A stretch of 21,329 bases of DNA from Euplotes aediculatus (GCA_030463445.1 JAQGFW010005429.1:1-21329); one strand, 5' to 3'; shown: positions 1-10,867, counted from the stretch's first letter. The notes: generated by a model from the letters alone, not told the origin. Made by a program: numbers and translations.

Positions 1-28
1 CCCCAAAACCCCAAAACCCCAAAACCCC
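1..28. repeat. Left telomere, C4A4 repeat
   Basis: Three and a half perfect CCCCAAAA units begin at the first base. The length, exactly 28, is the double-stranded telomere length known for Euplotes macronuclear chromosomes; Oxytricha and Stylonychia use about 20. The right end has the mirror image, so the molecule is complete rather than a fragment. Confidence 0.98.
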
Positions 29-43
29 AGGACAAAATATCAA

Positions 44-53
44 TATTGAAATA
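44..53 (+). other. Euplotes chromosome breakage sequence (E-Cbs)
   Basis: The ten bases TATTGAAATA match the Euplotes crassus consensus HATTGAAaHH. The TTGAA core begins after 17 bases of subtelomeric DNA (29-45), which is the spacing described for sites retained inside the macronuclear chromosome. In the developing macronucleus this site directs chromosome fragmentation and de novo telomere addition. The match in sequence and in position together makes chance unlikely. Confidence 0.8.
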
Positions 54-142
54 AAAATAGCTTTGAACAATTTTAATCAAAACATTAATAAAATATAGAG
101 ATCATGATTTTAATATGACTTTGAATCATTTCTAATTTTCTT

Positions 143-2438
143 TTAAGCATCACTGTTGCTGTTTTCACTATCACTATCATTTTTCTTTTTCCTCCTCTTT
201 CATTTTATACTGTAACCTTTATAGTCATCGCTATCGCTTGATTCTGTCTTCACTTTCTTCATTTTCTTTCTTTCATCGCTATCTACACCAGAGTTACAGC
301 TGAAAGAGAATGTAAAGGAATAATAAAAAGGCTTGTGAATATGATAGCAAACTCTAAGTTCCTTTTTCTTTCTAATCCGATTTATTCGTGTTGGTATAGG
401 ACAATGCAATTAAAGGTTATAAGTGAATATATAAATGAACACAAAAACATGAACAATAGCTACTTGCTTACTGTCACTTTCACTGTCGCTATCATCATTC
501 TTATGATTTCTGACTCTATCTTTCTTATTTTTCTTTGTATTTATTTCTTCTTCGCTCTCTTCTTCACTTGAGTCATTTTTCTTTTTCTTCACTTCTTCTG
601 ATTTCTTTGATGATTTAGATCCGAGAATTAATAGCATTTTTGGATGAATATATGGAATTAATTCCTCATTTTTAAAGAATCAAACATCAGCAATTATAAT
701 TATAGCCTGTTTAAATTCTCTTTCTTTGAATTCTCTCAATCTAAATAAAAGCAATATGAATAAAATTAAAGCAAAAGCACTTACGTCACCATTTCATACT
801 CAAAAGCAGTATACAAGATGTACGAGTAAATTTCAGCTTTACAGAATTTCTCTGCTTTCTTTAGGGACTTTTTGAACCTTTTCTGATCAATTTCGGCTTC
901 AAACTCTACAATTTAAGTTTAGCAATCGTAAAAAGATAATGGTTACCTTCGAAGATGAATGCCTTTGTTTCAACATTAAATTTAATCTGCCCTGTAAATA
1001 AATAGTTAGCAACTGCATTGTCAAATAAGTTTAACCTAGCTTTAGTCAAAATAAAATAATAGTCAAACGATGCATCAGTAAAGATCCAGAACAAAAAACT
1101 TTTAAGCTTAAGGTGATTTAACTTTTTTACTAACGAATTTAAATCTCGGTAATTGATAGAAAGGTATAATCAAGGTTCTCTGCTTTTTAATTAGAGCAAT
1201 CAGTACATTTAATAAATCGTTAACAAGGATTTTAATTCAAAAATCTTTTTCAAATGTCAATTAATCTTAGTGATGCCTAAAGTGAGAGAGACAAAAGCTT
1301 ATTAAAATATTCTAAAAGTTATTTTAAATGAGATAAGTTAGCTATTAAGATAAAGGTCTACTCCTCAGATTAATTCTAATTAATTAGATGTTTTATTTGA
1401 CTGGAAAATTATCTGTCATTTGATCTTAAATAAATCTTGATTAGATAGAAATAAAGCATTTGCTATATTAATAAAGCTAAACTTTAATAAAATCAAAATT
1501 TAAATTCTCTTTTACTAACAGTTAAATACTAATATTAAGCATGCTAATAAGGATTCATACATAGAGTTATTAGGAGAATTAAGTTACAAACCTAAGAATA
1601 TTTTAACCTTTCTCATAAAGAAACCAAAACTGATGAAAATAAAAACTCCGAAAAGTAAATTGATAACATTAAAAAAATCGTACTTCTATAATAGGAACTC
1701 TTGTAATTTTTTCAAAACTGACTGATTCCTTTTGCAACTAGAGTAATCGGGAAGTTTTTGATTAGTCTTATATCTGGCTTCTTGAATCTATAGGAATGTT
1801 TTTATTAAAACGTATTGAGATGCTTAATAAATAATATTCGCTTTTTAATATCATTTCTGTTTATAATTATTTTTATTTATAATTGCTTTTCTTTATAGTT
1901 AGTTTATTAATTAGAAATATTAATGCTCTCAGCAGTAAATGAATGTTTAACTTTTGGAATTTTCTAGCCAAAGCGAACTTGAAATGAAAGCAATTTTGAA
2001 TAAGTATTTTGAATGATTAAATCATTTTGTCTAATTTATATTCCTTTATCGATCTCATTTTTACATGAAATTACTTTGTATTTCCATAATTACAATGAAG
2101 ATGAAAAGGCTTACTTGCTCAGTTGTTTTATTAATAGTCTATTGGTCTCCTTATTAAAAATATTGATTGTGTCTAAATCTTTAATCTGATGAAAAACTGG
2201 AATAGTCTCGATTGTTTTTATGTAGCATTTGTTAATAAGTTCAGCAATTTCTTTATTTTTAGTATTATTATCACTATAGAAAACAATGTTAAATAGTTTT
2301 TTTAAAAGTCTGATTACAATTCATTTTTGTTTTCAATTTCTGCTAATTTTACAGAGATGATTTCTTTTGTCTAAATATAAAAGATTGATCAAAAAAATTT
2401 CAATTGCATTTGTATCATACCTCTTTGAATGCTTGTTT
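143..2438 (-). CDS. Gene A: multi-exon protein with acidic/Lys/Ser-rich C-terminal tail, unknown function
   Basis: Phase-matched exons run, in coding order, at 1276-1225, 1179-1135, 1098-947, 905-785, 740-472 and 282-143, with stop TAA at 143-145. Further upstream exons with good coding texture are at 2438-2421, 2370-2318, 2273-2115 and 1787 downward, but their joins to the 3' set are not resolved, and no start codon was chosen (it lies between 2439 and 3034). The body contains segments such as FDYYFILTKARLN, FKKSLKKAEKFCK and IPYIHPKMLLILG. The last about 100 residues are a low-complexity tail of Lys, Ser, Asp and Glu, with many SD and SE pairs typical of casein kinase 2 targets and nuclear proteins. 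In-frame TGA occurs in DVCFFKNEEL and in SIKCKRRKK. I do not recognise the family. A TAG at 1686-1688 interrupts one exon and may be an intron acceptor or a frameshift site. Confidence 0.72.
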
Positions 2439-3034
2439 CTATATAAAATTGTTAGTCATTTTCGATTAGTTTATATTGTAGAGAAGAACTATCAATACTT
2501 CATTTTGCTTTTATTGTGAATTATTTCAAGCAAATATTTATACAAAGATGCTAATATTTGACTAAGTATTAATTGGATAAACTAAAAAATTAAGATCATA
2601 ATTGCTGATGGTGAATGATAAATCATTAATTGATAATTTTGCACATTTGTAATATATACCTGTTGCCTAAGCCCCCTCCTAACTTTGATAAAATTTTTTA
2701 ATGTTGAGAATAGATTATAAATTTAATGAATTTTCGTATTTTATTTAAAATTAAATGCTTTAATCTTTTATTATTTCTTAAGATCAAAATGAAACACTAA
2801 AAAAGCTATTTTGTAACTAATTGTTAAATATTAAAAGACAAATAAACTGAAAAATAGTTTCATTTTTCAAACACTCATTTTCCAATAAATGATATGAGAA
2901 AAGTCTATATTGAATTGATATAATAAAAGCAATAAAGTCAGTTTAATTATTTTTTTTAATTGTGCAATTAAGATGCTTTCATATCATTTAAAGCTAAATC
3001 AATTGTTGCTTTGTTTATCAAGAAAGGAAATGAT
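2439..3034. other. AT-rich stretch between genes A and G; probable 5' end of gene A
   Basis: This stretch holds the expected start of gene A and its upstream region. On the minus strand, short open segments occur near 2655-2690 (ending at a possible GTATAT donor) and 2500-2550, but neither could be joined in phase to the next exon. Several ATG codons lie near 2830-2870. No other feature is supported. Confidence 0.3.
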
Positions 3035-5520
3035 TTAAGTTGGAGAATCATTTCCAATTATTTTAATATTTAAAAAGATGGCAAACAAATTTTTGTTTAA
3101 TAGGATAATTCTATTCTCTAAATCCAGAATTTTTAGAGTCATTGAAATTTTGTTGAAGGTTCTAATTATAAAAGAGACAAAAATAGTTTATATCAACAGA
3201 CACAACTCAATTTTGATATTTTTAATTCAAACCATTGATCTGAGAGAATTTGATCTGAAAATTCAGACTGACATCAATATTAATAGAAGAAATACTGTGC
3301 TTTAATAAGATCATGATCAAATGACAAATATGAATTTGTGAAAAATTATAGAAAATAAATCTTTATGAAAGCCTGGATTCTATATGAGTCTCAATTGTAA
3401 TTTGAAATAATAAAATGTTTGATGGGTTTTAACTTGTACAATTAAAATAATAGCTCGCAAGTAAAAAAAAAGGTGGATTAGTTTTGGAAGGTGGTATATC
3501 TGACAAAGTTTTATACTGATTGTAACTTAGACTGAAATGTGAATTCTAACTAATACTTACAAATTGTGAAAACCATATTTTGTCGAAAAATATATCTTCT
3601 TCATATTCTATACAATCTTATGAGAGTACAATTGCTTACGATTCTGTGTTGCAATTAAAGAAAGAAGTTCAATTATCCCAATTACAACAGTTATCCAAGC
3701 AGATTTGAATTCAAAACTAAAATATTGAGATTAGATAAAGAAAAGAAGATAGTTTGACCTCTCATAAAGGCTTTAATTATTTTAATTTAGCATTTTATTA
3801 TTACCTTGGATTGTTTACTCTGAAATGTAATTCTTCAAAATTCCTACAAATATCAAAATATATTATTACTTTTTTTTATCTTTATCTTTGAGCCAGACCT
3901 TGACAATTTCTGCTGCTCACTTATCATAAATCTAAACTTTAAAATTGGCAATATTACGACATCTTTTTCTTTGTTTTCCTATAAAAACAGTTTAGAGTGA
4001 ATAAATGGTAGAGACTAACACTAATGATGACTCATAGCTCCTTTTTCATCCATTTTGCATTTTCAACCATTTCGGATATATTTTCACTAATCTCTTTCAT
4101 GTTTTCTTTTGTCGCGGTAACTTCTAACTGAATATCCTAAACTATTAGCAGTGCTTATTACCTTTGCATTTTTATCATTAAACTTAAATGCGTATGTTCT
4201 TAAGGATTTAATAACCCTTTCTTTATCATTTTGAAAGTTAAAAGCTATCACAATATTTGTTAATATTTTAAAACTAACTAATTTAAGGCATTTTTACTTA
4301 TCTAAAATACAACATTAAACTTTAATTTAAAATAATCAAGGTGTAGATAACAAAATTATTACGTATCTAAAGTGTATTCCATTTTCTCTTCAATCTCATC
4401 TAAGAAATCAAGATCTTCTTCGAATTCTTTTGTTGGAATTTTTGGGTGAATAAAATATAAATGTCAAACTCAAGGATCATATTTGCATCTTCACTCTCCT
4501 TCTAATAATCTCCTGTCGATTTTAACTACATAAAAGTTAAAGTAGAATTTAAATGGGCTTGTGACATTAAAATAAAATAATCAAATAAACTATTTGAAAT
4601 TTGTCTTCAAAAGTCAAAATATTCTTGACTAATTCAATGTAAAGATAAATTTCCACCAGACAGATTAATATCAATATTTACAAGAAAGCAGTTCTAAAAA
4701 GATGAGACCCTTTTCAGCCTCAATATTCAGAAGGAATATACAATGCACTTCGTGCTTGACTCAGAGGATTTGATAAGCAACTTGTAAGAGTAGGGCCATC
4801 GCTAGTTGTCCTTATAAAAAAGTAAAGCTGGGATAAAGTTATTTACTAATAGTGTTACGCCACTCTTCTTCTTAGAACCAGAAAGTTAAGAAATTGAAGT
4901 GCTACCACAAATTTAACTTTAGACCAAAGAAAGGGTAGGACTAAATCATTTTAATGCTTATTTTATTTCAATGTCATGACATATTAAAATTATAGTTGAT
5001 TTAGTATCAATAAAGACTTTTAAATACCTTTTGATGTAATAGGACTGTAATCTAAATAATATAAGAAAATTGATTTTACTTCTTAATTCTCTTAAACTCT
5101 CAAGTCTTCTCAAAATCATTGACGATTTATTTAATTGATCGTATACTGTAGCAAAAATTTCACCATTGTGACCACAAAAATGTTTAGCCATCATTTCTCT
5201 ATTAAATTCAATGTCCCAGTTAATCAGTTGAGTATTCTAAAAGAAATATATTAAGATTAATAGTTCATGCTCATTATAATAAAGAAACTCAAAATAAGTT
5301 AAATTAGGTATGAAAATAATGAAACTTGTTTTAATAAAATTGAATTTTTAGATTCATTAATCGAAGATTTTGTTACCTCTTCATCTGATTCCTTATCGAA
5401 AAATCAGATATTAAATGTTTTAACTATCAAATTTTCTGACTCTTTAATTTTCTTTTCTTTCATTTCTTTCATTGTAATATCTTGTCTGTCAATTTTAATA
5501 AATGGATACTTCTTTTGCAT
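3035..5520 (-). CDS. Gene G: multi-exon protein with one hydrophobic segment, unknown function
   Basis: The start ATG at 5520-5518 opens MQKKYPFIKIDRQD. Exons include 5520-5377, 5236-5028 and 4589-4363, then a series ending with stop TAA at 3035-3037. Later exons join in phase through introns of 25, 26 and 29 nt: DIQLEVTATKEN, then IYDKCAAEIVKVWLKDK, then NFEELHFRVNNP, then FEFKSAWITVVIGIIELLSL, then the last exon with SMTLKILDLENRII. The ITVVIGIIELLSLIA stretch is a possible membrane or buried helix. In-frame TGA is read as Cys several times. Exon 4589-4363 changes frame at a TAG (4526-4528), proposed as a frameshift site. The 5028-4589 interval is not resolved and contains a structured patch described separately. 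I do not recognise the family. Confidence 0.75.
4526..4528 (-). other. Candidate programmed frameshift at ATG-TAG in gene G
   Basis: The frame reading FDYFILMSQAHLN meets TAG here. Skipping two bases (equivalent to -1) gives VKIDRRLLEGEC and a long open frame into the acidic segment FEEDLDFLDEIEEK. No GT donor lies where an intron could make the switch. Internal stops that trigger +1 or +2 shifts are established in Euplotes, but ATG is not a typical preceding codon. A different, unseen splice pattern is the main alternative. Confidence 0.4.
4701..4830 (+). ncRNA. Candidate structured RNA or unmodelled exon in a gene G gap
   Basis: This patch is richer in GC than its surroundings. It holds two consecutive perfect hairpins: ATATTC-AGAAG-GAATAT at 4723-4739 and GCAC-TTC-GTGC at 4745-4755. 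A GATGAG reminiscent of a C box stands at 4701. The patch is also open as protein on both strands: plus with SEGIYNALRACLRGFD, minus with LSNPLSQARSALYIPSEY. It could therefore be a small RNA, an exon of gene G on the minus strand, or a small plus-strand gene. I cannot choose between these from the sequence; strand and limits are guesses. Confidence 0.3.
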
Positions 5521-5913
5521 GAATTTACATTCTATAACGAGTTAAACATAAATTGATTTAAAATAGTATTTTTGCTAAATAAAATATGTATTAGGTAAAG
5601 ACTTAGTTATCAAATTGAATAATTAATAATTTCAAAGTTGTAAAAATACTATTTAATTATTAGATTTATTTGAAAATAAAATAGAAATTTGTATAAATGA
5701 TTAATATAAAAATATTGAATTATTTAGCTCAATACAATTTGCTATAAGGCAACTGAACGATCTAGATTTACCGAAAACTCAAAAGGGAGCTAAAAATCGA
5801 GCCAGCCATGTCTCTAAAATACTCCAATCTTCATACAAATAATTTTTTATTTTTAAAATGTAATAAAAATTAATTCATTAAAGAATAAATATTAAAGAAG
5901 AATTTTTATATTT
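5521..5913. other. Intergenic region between genes G and E
   Basis: This AT-rich region should hold the promoters of two divergent genes (G leftward, E rightward). A small GC-richer island at about 5755-5815 contains an ATG on each strand, each opening only a short frame. No convincing exon was found in it. Confidence 0.4.
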
Positions 5914-6211
5914 ATGAAACTTTTAAATAAAAATGAAGTCTATTGAAAAAAAGTATTTAAATTTCGATATCACATTTGTATCAAATCTGAAAATGATGAG
6001 AGAACGAAATTTTCCAAATTTCATTTGGAGTGAACAGATGAAAGGTTTAAAATATTAAACTTATATTAAACATAACATTTTTAATAATTATCTTTTTAGT
6101 CGAAATAAGCTTGAAACTTTCTTAGCTAAAGAAAAGCAATGAAAAGTATTTAATTTAGATCTCAATAAATTTAGAATAATATTTTTATTGTTAGGAAAAG
6201 AAATTGTATAG
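5914..6211 (+). CDS. Gene E: small two-exon basic protein of 80 residues, unknown function
   Basis: Exon 1 (5914-6044) starts at ATG and reads MKLLNKNEVYCKKVFKF. Exon 2 (6100-6211) reads RNKLETFLAKEKQCKVFN and ends with the hydrophobic RIIFLLLGKEIV and stop TAG at 6209-6211. The 55-nt intron is GT-AG, and the codon split across it (AG plus T) keeps the frame. Three or more TGA codons are read as Cys. The second ATG at 5933 opens a different frame (MKSIEKKYLNFD) that is also open through exon 1 but joins exon 2 only with a different acceptor, so the start is not certain. The gene converges on gene F with 62 bp between stops. The protein resembles no family I know. Confidence 0.6.
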
Positions 6212-6273
6212 CTTAACATTATAAATTTAAATATACTGTACTATTTTTAAATATAAGTGAGATCACATCTCAT

Positions 6274-8530
6274 TTAGTGATTAAGATTAATTCGATGTGA
6301 AATTTTCATTTCCTGTATACTAAAATTGAATGATTCAAATTTGCTTTGTTTTATTCTATTCTTCATAAATTCAAACAAAATCTCAATTAATTTAGATTCC
6401 TCTATTTTGAATATGATTGATGCTGATTTATTTGTTGTGTCAAAATTCGAGAGCTCACTTTATTAAATATCAAAGGACAATATATAAAAGAACAAGGCTT
6501 TATTCCTCTCAATTCTTTCCTTACGTTTTAATTCCATAAATAGCATTTAATAAATAATCAATATATACTCATATATGTTACATTTATGCTAATTATGTTT
6601 AACTAATTGTACTTATGACAATAATCGAACTAAGTAATTAATTTATTATTTTATTGAAACCAACAATTTTTTTCATATTTCCGCGATTTTGAAATTATAA
6701 AGAAAACTGATTGTAAACTATCAGGTATTCAAATTTACATTATATATCGAAAATAAGTAATAATTTAATTTAAACTAATGCATATATAATTTTTTTAATT
6801 GATGAGAATTCATAACCATAGTCATGTGAAGCTTCAGTGCATAATTCATTTATTATATTCACTTCATGGTAAGTCTAAATATCTACATCAATTTTTCTAT
6901 TGTAGCTTGCTAAGATCTAAAATTGTATACCTTTAGTTCTTAATAAAACCTAAATCTTACATAAATTTGAGATGCCGTTTCTTTTTCAAGGTCAGAAACT
7001 AATATACAAACAAAATAGAGAGAAAGGAATATTGGGAATCTAAAAAGTAGTCAACTTATGAATGATCGAATGTATCAATAAAATCTAATGCGTTTTCCAA
7101 AATATGCTTAAAAAGGTTTATCCATATTTAAATTCTAATAAAAGATAATTGTAATTAAGAAAGTAATCAGATATATCATTTAGCAAAAATATTATTTTTA
7201 TTAAATAAATTCTTTACATTTTTGAATTATTTTTAAATCATTAAATAAAAAATTTCTTACCAAGTTCGTAGATGATCCTCTTACTGGATATGATTTCATA
7301 TTTTTTGTCTATAGGATACAGTTAATTTGTAGCATATTGCTATTACTTTACTTCATTAATGCTTAGAAGTAAATAAGCTTATAATTAAGTTATTTAAAGC
7401 TCTATGTTATGATCATTTCTATTATTTATATAGTAGATTATTATATTAGTAAGAGATTCAATTTGCTTGATCTTTTAAGATTACTTTTGATAAGATTTAT
7501 ATTAAAATTTTACTTTAATTTAATTTCTGTTAAGAAAAGAAATATTTCTGAAGAGAAATATAACTAAATAAATGTAAATAGATGAAATTGAGGAGAAAAA
7601 ATCAATTAATTTATACTTGAAATCTAATATTTCTTAATTTAGTCCATACTATATTTAAATATAATTTATCTATTTAACCACTATAAAAATGCTAATGAAA
7701 ATAAAAATAAACGATTTATTTGTGATAAAGACTATTATCTTTATTAATAATTGCTGAAGAATAAATCTTAAACTGACTGATAATTGAAATGCAAATAATC
7801 TTTAAGAGTTTGTAACATCTTTGATAAAATATTTGTATAATCAAAATGATGTTTAAGAGTATTAGATTTTATGTCATTAATAATATAAAGTCATTATTAT
7901 CGATGTATTTGAATAAATTTAGACTTACTTGATATATTTTTAAATATAATACTTATAACTAAAAATAACTTAATTCTTTAAGATTTATTCTTTATTAAAA
8001 TCAAAAATAGTACTAATCAATATAGCTTTGTTATTATGTAAAAAATTAAAATATAGATACAACAACTAAAATTTAAGCTTAATTATTTTTATTATTTTAA
8101 TTAAATTAAAACTCAAAAATAAAAATTGATTATTTTGTTTAATATTTCTTCTATTTTGATATTTTATTGTTTGATCACTCAAGATACTCATTTTTTTAGG
8201 TTTTCTTGTACCAAATATCTGCATATATTTAATAAAGATCTTATTCACTTCAAATACTATAGCTTTCTCTTAAAACTGTATTCGATATTGTCCAGTCCTC
8301 AAAAACTACAGACATTTTGCCAAACTCAAAGGGTAGTAGACAAAGATTATTTTTATTAAAGACAAATTTGCATCCTTTAGTGAAAATTGGGACAAATTAA
8401 AATTTGAGACATATTTATTTTTGGTTTGTTGTGACTCATATGAGGAATCGTTAATATATTTATGACTACAACTGCAAAATATATTAGTAACTATTACAGA
8501 ATAATAATTATGTGATTTTAAGTTCATCAA
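6274..8530 (-). CDS. Gene F: multi-exon protein, unknown function
   Basis: A probable start ATG lies at 8530, in MMNLKSHNYYSVIVTN. Exon 8530-8364 joins in phase to 8305-8249, which contains EDWTISNTVLRESYSIC. Further exons are recognisable at 7308-7261 (YEIISSKRIIYELG), 6998-6961 (SDLEKETASQIY), 6874-6776 (HEVNIINELCTEASHD), 6717-6665 and about 6545-6494 (ELKRKERIERNK). The final exon, 6457-6274, has IEILFEFMKNRIKQSK and stop TAA at 6274-6276. The last join removes a 36-nt intron in phase. The interval 7309-8248 is mostly very AT-rich, with one basic segment (TRKPKKMSILSDQ) near 8190-8235. Phases between several middle exons were not reconciled. I do not recognise the family. Confidence 0.6.
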
Positions 8531-8664
8531 CTAGGATTTGCTTGAGTTAAACCAGAGATTGTCATATATTTTGTAGAAAATAATCAAAGTCCTGTTTAAT
8601 TTTTAATGTAGAAATCCTCGACAGTTCAACAAATAATCAAAACTTCAAGAAAGTAATAAAAACT
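8531..8664. promoter_or_regulatory. Divergent promoter region between genes F and P1
   Basis: These 134 bp separate two start codons that point away from each other. The region must hold both upstream control regions if both starts are right. No defined box can be named; Euplotes promoters are poorly characterised. A minus-strand segment near 8640-8720 (LSEILSKISLVV) is open as protein, so gene F might start further right. Confidence 0.4.
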
Positions 8665-9631
8665 ATGGAACTTGTGATTTCACCACCAAAGAAATTTTTG
8701 ATAAAATTTCAGATAACTGTAAGAAGATACCTAAAATATCAATAAAAAGTGCTTTATCTCAACAAATATTCAAACCTTGATAAATCGTAAAAAATAAAAA
8801 ATATTATTGAAGTTTGAAGAAGGAACAGGATTGAAAATTAATTTTGAATTTTAAGCTTTCTATTGAGTCAATTTCTAAAATCTGAAATATTGGCATATTT
8901 GGAAAAATAAAATAATAAAAGAGAGATAATTTTATTTAAAGCTCGAAAGATGAGTATGAAAAGAAAGAAACAAAAAATTAAAGCCTCACCATGCTAACTT
9001 CATAAAAGATAAAAGAAAGACAACAAGTGATGATATTTTAATTGAAGGATGATTTAAAGCAAGCATACAAAAGGAAAGTAATTATCATAAAATTTAATAA
9101 GAGCAAACTATTAGAAGAATACAAGAAAAAGACAAGGATTAAGCGATAAAAAGCCTATTAGATCGCCGTTAAGCTGGCTCAGACGACTAATATAGTATAC
9201 TTGAGTGATCTATGCCTTTACATTGTATGGAGAACTTTGTAATTGAATTAATCTATTTCGATGAATTTTCAATATCTTCAAGATTGTTTGTTTTTAAAAA
9301 TTTGAGCAAGTTGAGATCAATAGGGATTTATTGATAAGAAATAGCTTCATTTTTATGAAGTATTGTGATTGTATTTTATAAATCGTAATTCTACGGAATA
9401 ATCGGAATAAAGGTGCATTCACATCAAAAGAAATAAAGGGCCTCCGTTATCTAATTTTTTATATAAGAACAAAAGTATTCAAAGAATCGAATTATCTTCA
9501 TATAATTGTGTGAGATAATTAATCGATTTGCAAATCTTAAGAGATTTTTAGTCTTATATAGGGAGCAAGGCATTAAAATTGACTATTATCTTTCTTCAAT
9601 GCCTTTCTTCATCATAAATATGCTATCCTAA
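8665..9631 (+). CDS. Gene P1: multi-exon protein with a +1 frameshift site, unknown function
   Basis: Exon 8665-8718 starts at ATG and reads MELVISPPKKFLIKFQIT before a GTAAGA donor. The next exon begins at 8856 (LSIESISKIC); its end is unresolved. After that the model is phase-consistent: an exon ending at 9077 (KDKRKTTSDDILIEG), then 9118-9167 (NTRKRQGLSDKKPIRSP), 9196-9309 (MENFVIELIYFDEF), 9345-9364 and 9413 onward (FTSKEIKGLRYLIFY). In the last exon the frame meets TAA at 9520-9522. A +1 shift gives NRFANLKRFLVLYREQG, continuing to PFFIINMLS and TAA at 9629-9631. The tail may continue into P2 if that TAA is also a shift site. The protein is basic at its N-terminus and hydrophobic later. 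I do not recognise the family. Confidence 0.68.
9520..9522 (+). other. Programmed +1 frameshift site, AAT-TAA-T, in gene P1
   Basis: Upstream, the frame reads KESNYLHIIVCDN and then TAA. Shifting one base forward reads AAT CGA TTT GCA and continues as NRFANLKRFLVLY for about 36 codons. Neither side is explained by an intron, as no GT-AG pair gives the change. This is the arrangement known in Euplotes, where an internal TAA or TAG promotes +1 movement; AAA is the commonest preceding codon, and AAT here differs from it. Confidence 0.55.
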
Positions 9632-10867
9632 TTCTCTCCTGCAATAATCTGACGAATGAATTCGAGTGGTAAAAGTTTGTAGCTTGGTTGTAAGTAGTTT
9701 TTTATTTCAAGTGAATTCGAGTTATATTACTATCAACTGTCAAAAATTATAAAATCTCTTTGATCTAAAAATTGAATCAAGTTTTTCTATTGCCATGTAT
9801 TCAGCCTCCATTGTGCAAAATTTTGTACTTTTGATAATTAGTTTTTACTTTAAATTGTTGTTAGACTATCAACGTTTATGAGTCGATTCTGATATCCTAC
9901 TTTATAACCAATTTATGTTAAATCAAATATCAAATTTTAATTTTAAGAATTAATGAATCAATTTTGAAGTTAGATATAAGTTTCAAATTTTAACAACTTT
10001 AAACATGAAATTGTTGATCACAGCTTTGAGGATCGTTGGAGATTTAAAATTACACAGAATACAATAAGCCAAAAACTTAGAATTGCAAAGTGATTCAAAG
10101 TGGTGAGATCAAATAATATGTCCTCAAGTTATTCATTATTCATAATTAGATTCTAAAATTGGTTTGCGTTAATCTAAGAAGAATATCGATTTTAAACTGG
10201 AAACCTCAGAAAATTTAATTATTTGACAATATAAGCAAGAGATGTCTCTCCTCCAACTCATACTCCATTTCAAGTAACTCAGAGGCTCTACAGATTACAA
10301 GTGATCACTTGTAATGCGGAGAATAGGCTAACTTTTATTACCCCATGAATGGATGCCATTGCTTCGAAGTTCAAAACAAAGTCAGATGTTTGTCTCTATT
10401 CTGAATGATGAGAATGATCAGATCAGAAAATTCTCAAACTTCTGGCAACTATCAACATATTTTATGTTAAATTATATGTAACAGCTCAAACTGTGAGATT
10501 GATCTGGTAAGAACTATATAATTTACATTTAAATTATACATTAAAAGTAGAGCTAAGCAGCGACTGCTATTAAGCCAGATGAGGTCTAAGATAAAAGAAA
10601 TCCAAGATTGAAGTAGCAGAACTTAGCAATATTTTCTGAAGAGGAGATATACAATTTTTAAAGTGAGGAGTTTGCTGTGCAGACACTTGAAATGAAAAAC
10701 GCTGTGATGATTAGGAAGATCATGAGGTATAGTTTTAGCTCGTTTCCTCGCACCCAGTGAGAAACTCTAATCGAGGAATATCACTACTTGATGTTGAGCA
10801 CTTGGAGAAAATAGAGAGCACACTTGAGGAATTTCAAGCTGAGTTGAATTATAAATTTAAAGATTAA
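9632..10867 (+). CDS. P2: plus-strand exons ending in a coiled-coil-like segment; separate gene or 3' part of P1
   Basis: The 3' half is phase-consistent: 10236-10310 (SISSNSEALQITSDH), 10370-10465 (FVSILNDENDQIRKFS), 10485-10506, 10558-10583 (QRLLLSQM), 10664-10703 (EEFAVQTLEMKNA) and 10739-10867 (LLDVEHLEKIESTLEEFQ), with stop TAA at 10865-10867. Two of its introns (19 and 35 nt) are unusually placed and need checking. Upstream, 9700-9760 is clearly coding (SSEFELYYYQLSKIIK), but the exons between 9760 and 10235 are not resolved. Its 5' end is unknown: it either begins after 9631 or continues P1 by a +2 shift at 9629. The final 40 residues are rich in Glu and Leu and could form a coiled coil. 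Family unknown. Confidence 0.6.

Noticed and set aside
3078-3305. A 75-codon plus-strand frame beginning with ATG
   Set aside because: It lies opposite the last, phase-matched exons of gene G (SMTLKILDLENRII and following), so it is a shadow.
6874-6916. In-frame TAG after NRKIDVDI read as Gln or as readthrough
   Set aside because: The TAG belongs to a good acceptor (GATATTTAG), and skipping from the donor at 6960 to 6874 keeps the frame, so no recoding is needed.
8949-10740. A long plus-strand frame that becomes open if TAA and TAG are Gln, as in Oxytricha
   Set aside because: It looked protein-like, but splicing with Euplotes stops gives better and phase-consistent exons across the same region, and Gln elsewhere is always CAA or CAG.
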